DNA of 64,000 nucleotides, taken from positions 447,904,502 through 447,968,501 of the forward strand of contig OZ010794.1 in NCBI GenBank assembly GCA_963932465.1. Direction: 5' to 3'. Source of the stretch: Maratus speciosus. Taxonomy: Eukaryota > Arthropoda > Arachnida > Araneae > Salticidae. Of this stretch, positions 55,500-64,000 are shown in pieces. The position numbers and the translations under genes were made by a program. The stretch's first letter is position 1. The number at the start of each line of letters is the position of its first letter. The notes beneath the pieces are model-generated. The model saw only the letters and a program-made list of their open reading frames with translations. It ran no database searches and was not told the origin of the DNA.

Positions 55500-55689
55500 A
55501 AAAAGGTAACGATTTGGAAATGGACCAATGAAAATGTGCGTAGATGCCGCCAAACGCATCTGATTGGTCAGAGCTTTTTGACTTTTCTTAGCGAGAATTG
55601 TGCTTGCGAAAACCATGAAAGTAGAGAATTTAGATGGGATGGGCGGGGAAAGGGAAGAATCTTCTGCATTTCGATAGACTTCTGTTTTC

Positions 55690-55722
<33 letters not shown>
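55500..55722. other. Short unassigned stretch ending in a 32-T run
   Basis: It is more GC-rich than average, with a weak hairpin GACCAATGAAAATG...GATTGGTC at about 55521-55569. A T run occupies 55691-55722. No gene recognised. Confidence 0.45.
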
Positions 55723-55724
<2 letters not shown>

Positions 55725-55773
55725 GGGCTGATGGCAAAAGTGATTATTATTGAAAGAAGATAATTTCCATTAA

Positions 55774-55930
55774 CACATTGAATGCCAAGTCTATTTTGTC
55801 TGTCTTTCCATTTGGGCCACGAACTAAGATTCCCGTTAGGAAATCTATAAGTGTCAGTCACCGATGGCCGACGCGGCCTAAACGGAAAGTTCAGTGTCGG
55901 TCACCGGTGACTGACGTGACATTCAACGTG
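55774..55930. mobile_element. piggyBac-like MITE, 157 bp
   Basis: TTAA flanks both sides (55770-55773, 55931-55934), and the ends CACATTGAATGCCA and inverted CACGTTGAATGTCA pair. The interior is GC-rich with GTCAGTCACCG and CGGTGACTGACG arms. TTAA plus a CACRTTGAATG end is a familiar piggyBac-like arrangement in insects. Confidence 0.75.
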
Positions 55931-55934
55931 TTAA

Positions 55935-56514
55935 CTAATGAGAAAGGTGGAGGGGGTCATCTGTTTATACTCGTAGAGAAATTAAGGTTTTTATAAAAAC
56001 AGTCCCAAATTTCGCCAAGTTTTTTGCTTATAATGTGCAGAGTTCTTAATATAAGAAAAGTTTTTTTTCAGAAAATATGACAAACAACATTGTACACAAC
56101 ACCCTGCAATCAGAATTAAAAAATAATAAAAATTAGATGAAAAATGAGCAGGTTTACTAAAAAATGTTTCACTGCGCATGCGCGAAAGCAATCAAAATAT
56201 AATGTGCATAATGTATTTGCTAAGTATATAGAGCAACTTTTATGAAAGCCTCAAAATCATAGCTTGAAAATTCTGAAAAGTATCGTCGATAGAATAAGCT
56301 CGAAATAAGTTGGTCTCAAAAGGAAGCAAAAAGATGAGGGGTTGTATCCAAATATAGTAGTACGTGCAATATTGTGTACGCTAACTTGGCACTAATCAAC
56401 AGGTATTTATGAAAACCATAGCTTGCTGTATTGTTCCTAGAGGGTTATAAAATTTATCTATCTCGTTTGTATACTTTTTTTTTTTTTCACATCCAGCATA
56501 TATGTATTTTTATC
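55935..56514. other. AT-rich stretch with an NRF1/EWG-like motif
   Basis: TGCGCATGCGC at 56173-56183 fits the NRF1/EWG consensus. No transcript features are seen nearby. Confidence 0.35.
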
Positions 56515-56606
56515 TTTGATTCTTTAAAATCAGAATTATTCTATTTATAAAAAATCTGGTTTTGATTCTTTAAAATCAGAATTATTCTATTTATAAAAAA
56601 TCTGGT
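56515..56606 (+). repeat. Exact 46-bp tandem duplication
   Basis: Two identical units beginning TTTGATTCTTTAAAATCAGA lie at 56515-56560 and 56561-56606. Each starts with a small palindrome (GATTCTTTAAAATC). Identity suggests a recent event. Confidence 0.92.
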
Positions 56607-56699
56607 ACTCATAACTTACGTTAAAAATTTGTCTGCGTAATGTAAGTAATATTTCTGTATTATTTCTTATTAACTGAATTTTATTATACGATTTTCTAT

Positions 56700-57547
56700 A
56701 TTTAGATGATAAATTTAATTAAAATTGAAGCTTACTTTTGTAATTTTTTATATTTATTTAATTTTCAATTGTTTTTTTATGTTAATTTGACCAAAATGTC
56801 GTTATTGAAATTGAAAGTTAATTATGAAACTACGAGCACATTTCGTTATTGAAATTGATCGTAATTACGAAATTATGAGAAAATTTTATTTTGAAATATG
56901 CCGACTACTTTCAAAACTTTAAAACATCAACTTTTTAAAGTGTCGATAAAATCACTTTAGATTTAAAAGTGACTGTCATATTGGTTTGTCTCGGAGTTAT
57001 AAATTGGCGATCACTTTCAAAAATGGCATTTTGGCTCGTTTTAGGAAAAAGTCGCCAAATTCATTCTGCGGACCACAAACACATCTGTTCCCTTATTTCT
57101 ATGTAAGAGAGATTTTTAAATGAGAAAATTAAATCTTGTAACAGCAAAATCGAAGCTTTCTTTTGTAAATTTTAATATTTCTTTAATTTTCCATTTTTTT
57201 TTATGCTAATGTGACCAAAGGTCGTTAGTGAAATTGAAAGGTAATTATGAAACTATGAGCAAATTTCGTTATTGAAATTGATGGGTAATTACGAAACTAT
57301 GAGGAAATTTTGTTTTGAATTATGACGATCGCTTTCAAAACTTTAAAACATCAGCTTTTTAAAGTGTCGATAAAATCACTTTAGTTTTAAAAGTGACCGC
57401 CATATTAGTTTATCTCGGAGTTCCAGATTGGCGATCCTTTTCAAAAATGGCATTTTGGCTCGTTGTGTAAAAAAATCGCCAAATTAATTCTGCGGACCAC
57501 AAACGCATGTTCCCTTATTTCTGTATAAGAAAAATTTTTAAATGAGA
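56700..57547 (+). repeat. Tandem duplication, unit about 424 bp
   Basis: The two units are collinear. GAAGCTT lies at 56728 and 57152, and both units have ATTATGAAACTAYGAGCAMA, CTTTTTAAAGTGTCGATAAA and TTCTGCGGACCACAAACRCA in order. The sequence CTCGGAGTT...TTGGCGATC...AAATGGCATTTTGGCTCG is best conserved. No ORF is kept. Confidence 0.88.
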
Positions 57548-58110
57548 AAAATAATCTTGAAACAAGCTAAAAATTTTAAAATTGTTATTAACAATGCTCT
57601 ACTGCGTACTTTCGGTATCGGTTTCGGTCTCTGGTGGCACAAAATTTTTCGGTTTTGCACGAGCCTGAATTTCAAATCGTCGGGCGAGGGATTCGAAAAA
57701 AAAAAAAAAAAAAGAGCCCGAAGTCTTAACTATTGTGTAAATATCTACGTTTATATTTGCCAAACCCTAAATCTGTTAAAGAATAAATATATATAGAAAT
57801 GTCTAGAGTTGATTAAATATCAAATGTCAAAATCATAAAAGTATTATTCGATAACACTTGAGATAACAGAATAAAAAAGGAAATGTACGCTGCGAGGCAA
57901 ATATCTATACTTCTAATATATTTTGTTTTTAAATGTTGTAAAGATAAGAAAAATCTTGTCAGTTGTTGCAAAAAATCTTGTCAGTTGTTATAGATGTAGT
58001 AGGGGAGGTGGGGGTATGCGATATAAGATGGCCAGTTAAAATATATAAAATTATTTATGAATCCATGTTCAACTTCTGCAATGTATGGCGAATATTTACG
58101 GGCAACACGA

Positions 58111-58150
<40 letters not shown>

Positions 58151-58979
58151 TATCTCTGTGAAAAAATATAGAAAAAAATGTCAAATTCACGAACATATTC
58201 TGATGTAACGCACCTTTTAACGAATTCAAGTTAACTTATTAATTTTATGTTCAACATAAAATAAAAGTCTGTGTTATCGTTGACAGATTTCAGTTTAGTG
58301 CCAAAATGCGGTATCTTATAGTTAATCAGGTGTTATGATTAATCTTCCGTAACCAGGTCAATAGCCAAACGGCGCAGTTAAAAAAATGTGATCTAGCTCT
58401 AGAGTATTTATTAAAAAGTTGAATTGCTTTCAAATTGACTTTAAAGGGCATTTTACCCATGGCGACAATGTTTGTAAGTGGACATAATTATGGAAGATTA
58501 ATTGAATGTAAAACAACAACAACAACAAAAAAAAAGTAAAGAAAACAGCATGGGAAATCAATAGCCTTTTGTGCTGACTCTGCACTTTTTAGCTAGTTAT
58601 TTTATGTTATCGTTGCAAATAAACGTTCATTGTTGTTTAGATAATTTAAAAAAAGTTCATGCTTCAAAATTATTTAAAAAGTCATAAACTTTTTTTTCAA
58701 AAAAAAAAAAAAAAAAAAAAAATCTGGCCATCCCCCCACCCCCCCTAACTTTTTACGGCTGCTGTTTCATCTTCACCTAACACTTCATTTATAATGGCTG
58801 TTTCATAATAATAGAAGCCATCTGTCCATCAGAAGAAAATGAAGTAATGGAAATGCCGGGGGCGACACTAAATTCTGAAAAAGCAGAATTCCTGTTCTCT
58901 AGTTATTATTTTTGAATTATATTTAACGGATTTTTGAAAGAAAATATCGAAGAAACAACCTTATATGTTTATAAAACTA
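57548..58979. other. Unassigned stretch with microsatellite and tracts
   Basis: It includes a degenerate TTTCGGT run (57608-57632), a duplicated AAAATCTTGTCAGTTGTT (57949-57988), a TA run (58117-58146), an A tract (58699-58721) and a C-rich run (58730-58747). No gene is seen. Confidence 0.5.
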
Positions 58980-59345
58980 CTAGGGGGCTCTTCCCCCTGC
59001 AAGCTACGCTCGCCAACCCCCGTTCAGACACTGTAGAATCTAAAAGCACGCTAATCTGATCGGTTTTAAAAAGATTAGAGAAGATTGAATTATACTGAAA
59101 AAACCTGTAGCGATCTCCCTGTAAACGGGTTTCCATTCAATTCCCCTTGATTGCAAAAATTTAAGGTAGAATCAGTTGCTGTTAAGACATCCAATGCTTG
59201 TTTTCGTGTTTAGTTAAAGAAGATCAGTTAAACATTTGAAAAGAAGCTAAAATAAAATGAACTAAGTAAACAGAGTCTTTGTCTCTCGGTATTTTTTAAC
59301 AGCGTTATAAAACGATTGACATTACTAAAATTTGCTGCTTTAACC
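58980..59345 (-). mobile_element. Helitron family A, 3' end
   Basis: The minus strand ends with GGGGGAAGAGCCCCC and CTAG (58983-58980), followed by T. The inner part, GGGGGTTGGCGAGCGTAGCT, and the body match 22653-22995 closely. It appears cut at about 59345 by the next repeat. Confidence 0.85.
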
Positions 59346-59363
59346 CCTTCAAGGGCGGTGGTC

Positions 59364-60600
59364 AGGCCCGTAGCCAGGTGTGGGCCAGGTCGGGCAAAGC
59401 CCGACCTGGAAAATGTTTTGCCCGACCTAGAGCATTCCGATAAAAAACATTAAATTTCCAGTTTTCCCCCACTTCTTGTCCAACCTAGAATGAAGCTCGA
59501 CATTCTGATCATTTTTTCACTCAGTATTTCCCTTTAAAAAAAATTTATGTAATGCAACATCAAATTTTAATTTTTCCATGCCAGACCTTGCCCTCTACCC
59601 CTAAATTTCCTTTATAGACTGGAAACAACAATAGCAAAATTTCGTGTATAAAGCTTTTTTTCTGTCCCTCTTTAACAGACTTGTCGAAAATTGCTCCATT
59701 GTGCGTGCCTCGCTTTTTCGCTTTGTAGAAATTATCCCATACCGCTTCAACAACAAATCGGGTTTAAATCCCTAAAGCTTGCTTTCTTTATACATTTGTC
59801 ACCTTTTGTGCATTTGTAGTTTATCGTTAGGAGGCGGGGTTGAAACCAAAGGTTTCTGAAACTAATCTTGAATGACAGTTAAATTCAAGATTAATGCTAC
59901 GATGCTAAATGATGTTAAATGCTTCTTTCGTGGACACTTGGTCCGATTACAACAAACTCCAAAGGACACCCCCCCCCCCCATGTGAAAATACAAAATAGA
60001 TAATGGAAGGTCTGTCCCTTCATCTCTTCGACTGTCTCCTATTCCACTGAAATTTTTTTTTAAATGTCGCTTCTAAAATAAACCAGATCATTGTTTCAAA
60101 TTTAAACAATACAATATGTCAGGTTACTTACGATTTTACAAATCCAAATTTATTACTTACTGACACATTCATAAAGCCATTTTTATTCTTAAATTAAAAA
60201 ATGCTATAGATGCTTTTATTAAGAAACGAAGAAACTGAATGCATTGTTTAATGAAACTGTTCTGTACTTTTTCTTAAAAGCAAATCAGTTTCAAAGTGGT
60301 CGTCAGAGTTGCCAATATAAAAAATAAAAAAAAAAATCACCGCAAAATGCGAAAGGATGCCAAAAATTGATAAAGATATTTCGAAGTTCATAGCGAGCAA
60401 AATTTATTATATTGTGCTAAAAGATTGAAACCGGATTTTTTATTTACGAATGTTAAAAAATTTACCAGAAACACAACTAAAAATTCTCTAAAAATTCAAA
60501 AATAGCAAAGAACAAAATTTGGCAGAAAAAAAAAAAAAAAAAAGTTTCAAACTGAATTCCCTTTGCAAATGAACCGCCACAAAAGACCCCCAAATACTGC
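59364..60600 (+). mobile_element. Possible left end of a larger TIR element (GGCCCGTAGCCAGG)
   Basis: CAGGCCCGTAGCCAGGTG is a terminus type often seen on animal DNA transposons. A short hairpin, CAGGTCGGGC-AAA-GCCCGACCTG, follows at 59386-59408. A related inverted end, minus strand CCAGGGCCGTAGGAACC, occurs at about 63787-63803. If they belong together the element would be 4.4 kb and contain the arrays below. No matching duplication was found. Confidence 0.35.
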
Positions 60601-60641
60601 ACATAAATAAAAAAAAATATGAAAGCCTTTTCGTATTCTCT

Positions 60642-60642
<1 letters not shown>

Positions 60643-60683
<41 letters not shown>
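60643..60683. repeat. Poly(T) tract, 41 bp
   Basis: Uninterrupted T run. Confidence 0.9.
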
Positions 60684-60743
60684 CAGTTTGACAATGCCAT
60701 CCGCATGGGCCAGACAGATTTTTTTAAGCAGAAAATACTCACT

Positions 60744-60745
<2 letters not shown>

Positions 60746-60781
<36 letters not shown>
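60746..60781. repeat. TA microsatellite
   Basis: Uninterrupted run of alternating A and T. Confidence 0.9.
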
Positions 60782-60785
<4 letters not shown>

Positions 60786-61099
60786 GAGATTTACTAATTC
60801 CAAAAAAAAAAAAATTACCTTTGGGATGTCGTCTTCGTATTTTTCAGTTTTCTCCAATTTAAAATTGTCACCCAAGTGTTCCAGATAGAAATTGAAAAAG
60901 AAAGGCTTCGGATAGACAGTACCTTTCTGTGGGCAACGAAGATGGGTTTCTTACTAGATAATAATAAAGACATTTGCGAGTCTCTCTGTCCATTTCTTTT
61001 TCTTTTTCGGTCTGACCAGATGTTTTTCTGTTCACGACAAGATTTGACAGGGAGAATACCTGTATGCCTTAAATTATGCACATCGAAATAGATTTTTTT

Positions 61100-62060
61100 T
61101 TAATTTAATTTTTTATGCTATTTTTAGTGTTTTTTTTAGTTTCGTGCTTTTTTCCCCACATTCATAAAAGGAATCCATTTTTCAATCTATCTTTCCATTT
61201 TAGCCGAATACAGTAAAGTAGTCTTCTGCGATTTTTGAATATTTCACGAAGTCTTTTATGTAATTTTTAACTTTCTTTCGCGTTCCGACTGGATTTTTTT
61301 TAACATTAGTAAAAGGAGTCAGGTTTCGATCTTTTAACCACAAGTACAAAATTTTGTCCTCTGCAATTTTTTAATTTTTTGCAAACTTTTTATGCGATTT
61401 TAAACGCTGTTCCCATTTTTAAGCTCCTGTGATTAGAAGAGATTTTTTTCATATTTGAAGAAATTTTCGTCTTTTGAAAATTTCTAGAAATTTTGATCGT
61501 TGATAGGCGATTTTTTCGTGTTATGAAGGAAAAAATATTAATGCTTAAGTTCAGTTTCTAATTATGAAAAGTACAATGCAACACAGTTGACAGAACACTA
61601 TTGGGATTTGATTTGATGAAACTGCATCTTTATATTGAAGGATGTTGGGTAATTTTTACGCTAGATTGACTTTCTATATTTTTGCAAAAAATGGGCAAAT
61701 CAAAGCATTTTTTGTGTGCACGTGTATTATTTATTTATTTATTTGAGAATGTAAAAGGAATCCGGTTTCAATCTTTTATCCCAATATAGTAAATTTTGCC
61801 CTGTGCGGCGTTTTATTCGCTTTCCGCGGTGGTTTTTTTGTACATTCCTAAAAGGAATCAAGTTTAAGTCCTTTAGTTCAATATAGAAAGTTTATCGTTT
61901 GCAATTAGTGATTTTTCTACAAACCTTTTATGTGATTTTTAGAGTATTTTTTTTTAAATTCCACATTCAATCTTTTGGCTCGATATAGTCAAATTTTGCT
62001 CTCTGCGATTTTTGAATTTTTGTCCAATTTTTTATGCGATTTATACCTTTTTTTTCGCGT
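61100..62060 (+). repeat. Strongly diverged tandem repeats, unit about 110-140 bp
   Basis: The order ACATTMRTAAAAGGARTCMR, then CAATCTTTTRRCYCRATATAG, AATTTTGYYCTCTGCGATTT and CTTTTTATGCGATTTT recurs from about 61155, 61300, 61745, 61845 and 61965. Divergence is high, so boundaries are approximate. Confidence 0.6.
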
Positions 62061-62269
62061 TTTGCGAAGACCTTTTGGCAAGTTTTTCTGAACCGAAGAT
62101 CCATTAGATTTTGCTGCTTTCATGATTAAGATGAAGGTGGGAAAATAACAAATTGGCTCCTGTAGCAAGATGAACGACGATGCTGGAAAATTTAACTTTT
62201 ACCTAGAGACTATCATTTTTATGGAAAAAAATTCAAGAATCAGGTTGGTATATTCCGAACGGGTTTACG

Positions 62270-62385
62270 CTGTTGAAGGCAGTGGGGCCCCCAAAGGGAA
62301 CCCCTCCCCCAAGAAAAAAAAGTTTTTCTTTTAAAAACCAACCGGCAAAGCAAGCGAAGCTCAGCTAGCAGATTTAAATAATTAC
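62270..62385. other. GC-richer short segment
   Basis: GGGGCCCCCAAAGGGAACCC (62284-62303) is followed by C and A runs and CAAGCGAAGCTCAGCTAGC. It resembles a transposon terminus by composition but no partner was found. Confidence 0.3.
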
Positions 62386-62511
62386 AGATTATAATTTATG
62401 CATAATTAACATTAGTAATTTGTCGAGAGAAGAGAGATGAAACGTTAAAAAAGAAACAGGTTGAACGTAAGGGGATATGTTGCAAAGGCATAGCACACAA
62501 ATGCCTGCTTA

Positions 62512-63150
62512 TTGGGACCCCAACGAGATTAAAAAGCACATTTTTTAAAAACATTTGAATAACAATAATGAGGTTTAAAAGTTTTGAATCTTGGGTTTCA
62601 ACTTTTCCTCCATTTAATAGGGACCCTAAAAAAAGATATTTTAAAAAGTATTTAGAATTTGCAAAATTTCTTTCATCTGTGCACCTTTAAAAAGAATGGT
62701 GGCTGTAGAAAGAAGCCCATGTCTGTTTTGGTTGAAGAAAGTGATAGTATTAAGGAGGTTTTGAACCTGATTGGGACCCCCAACGCGATTAAAAAGCACA
62801 TTTTTTTAACATTTGAATAAAAAGTGGCAGCTGCAAGTTTTGAATCCTGGGTTCCAACTTTTCCTCCCTTTCATTGCCCCCCCCCCCAAAAAAAAGACGA
62901 TTAAAAAAATTAGAGCATGCAAAATTTCTTTCACCTGGGCACCTTTAAAAAAATGGTGGCTAGAAAGGAAGCACATTACCTGTTTTGGTTGAAGGAAGTA
63001 ATTGTATTAAGGAAGTTTTGAAGCTCATTGGGACCCCATTGAGATTAAAAAGCTTATTTTTTAAACATTTGAATAAAAAATATGGGGCCTAAAAGTTTTC
63101 AATCTTGACTTCCAACATTTCTTTATTTTTATAGTGTCCCCCCCCCCCCC

Positions 63151-63190
<40 letters not shown>

Positions 63191-63615
63191 ACAATTCAGA
63201 AAAAATTTAGAGCCTGCAAATTTTTTTTTCATCACCTTTAAAAAGAACGGTGACTATAAAGTACAAATTTTTTGAAGGAAGTAATGGCATTAAAAAAGTT
63301 TTGAAACTTATTGGGGGCCCCAATGAGATTAAAAAGCATATTTTTTAAACATTTGAATAAAAAATTTAAGGCTAAATGTTTTGAATCTTGGGTTCCAACT
63401 TTTCCACACTTTTATAGCAGGCACTAAAAAAGACAATTCAAAAAGAATTTAGAGCCAACAAAATTTCTTTCATATGGGCACCTTTAAAAAGAACGGCGGC
63501 TGTAGAAAGAAAGGGCATATCTGTTTTGGTGGAGGGTGGAACGAAGTAATAGTATTAATGAAGTTTTGAACTTTTGGTTTCATCTTTTTCCCCCAGTTAT
63601 AAGACCCCCCCCCCA

Positions 63616-63670
<55 letters not shown>

Positions 63671-63790
63671 AGAAGACTAAAATACCATTATATTTAAAAA
63701 ATAGAATTTAAGCTTTCAAAAGCTCTTCCATCTGGGCACCTTTACAAAGAATAGTGGATGAAGGGGGGGGGGGGGTATGGGAGACGGTTC
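62512..63790 (+). repeat. Tandem array, period about 259-283 bp, with expanding C/A tracts
   Basis: TTGGGACCCC-AACGAGATTAAAAAGC recurs at about 62512, 62771, 63030 and 63313, with a fifth partial unit following. Units share CATTTGAATAA, TTGAATCTTGGGTTYCAACT and ATTTCTTTCATCTGGGCACC. At the same place in each unit lies a C run followed by A: 63138-63151 C with 63153-63189 A in unit 3, and 63606-63614 C, AC repeats and 63629-63668 A in unit 5. Confidence 0.85.
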
Positions 63791-64000
63791 CTACGGCCCT
63801 GGTTATGCCAAATATCTTATTTAACTTTAATACATTTTTATTATGTCTCTGAAGAAAATTTAAAAATTTCGTACTAACTTTAAAAATATATTATATTTTA
63901 AATTAAAAAAAGATTCCCTAAAATTGTAATGCATATTTTTGAAGAACTGCGAATAAGAGATAGAAAAAAAATGAAGAAATAATCTTCCACCCCTGGAAAA

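Noticed and set aside
60815..61091. Overlapping 88- and 71-codon ORFs on opposite strands
   Set aside because: Neither matches a family I know, and each is open only where the other is; composition is ordinary.

Overview
This window reads as intergenic or intronic DNA from a large, AT-rich, repeat-dense animal genome. I judge it an arthropod and plausibly a chelicerate such as a spider, but the organism is an inference. I found no convincing intact protein-coding gene, no rRNA and no functional tRNA gene. Most of the structure comes from DNA transposons, mainly non-autonomous ones: Helitron, pogo-like, mariner-like, hAT, PIF/Harbinger-like, piggyBac-like and several unclassified foldback families. 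The rest is tRNA-derived SINEs, one rearranged LTR retroelement, and many old tandem arrays with periods from 43 bp to about 1 kb.

Layout. 1-5.2 kb: a truncated 1.2-kb TIR element, a small palindromic MITE, an element rich in CCCGAA hexamers, a mariner-related MITE with 39-bp TIRs, and a SINE interrupted by another MITE. 5.2-9.6 kb: diverged duplications around two exon-like ORFs; the one at about 8.15 kb resembles a SOCS box. 9.8-11.25 kb: a 327-bp tandem array with YY1-like inverted motifs. 11.6-13.8 kb: a 143-bp array with CTCF-like motifs, split by a PIF/Harbinger-type element whose two arms each carry a tRNA-like promoter, then a hAT transposase relic. 14-24 kb: GAGTG palindromes, Helitron ends, TA-flanked MITEs, a foldback carrying a pogo-like element, and a 1.2-kb TIR element. 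24.4-26.2 kb: a gag fragment between inverted LTR-like arms. 27.6-33.9 kb: a mariner remnant retaining its C-terminal catalytic half, the full copy of the window-start element, and a 205-bp array holding a piggyBac-like MITE. 34-38.5 kb: a roughly 0.9-1.2 kb macro-repeat containing a hAT element with a perfect 8-bp duplication. 39.4-40.8 kb: a MITE, a clear SINE and another MITE. 41-49.2 kb: a 536-573 bp tandem array with gene-like but broken reading frames. 49.5-54 kb: nested Helitrons. 54-64 kb: further dispersed repeats, MITEs, another Helitron end and two tandem arrays.

Several insertions can be checked by arithmetic: removing the element plus its target duplication restores the period of the array it hit (143-bp, 205-bp and 556-bp arrays). 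No new multi-gene system was found. The most interesting items are the paired tRNA-like promoters in the arms of a Harbinger-type element, the arrays with insulator-like or YY1-like motifs, the 555-bp gene-like array and the inverted LTR/gag arrangement.
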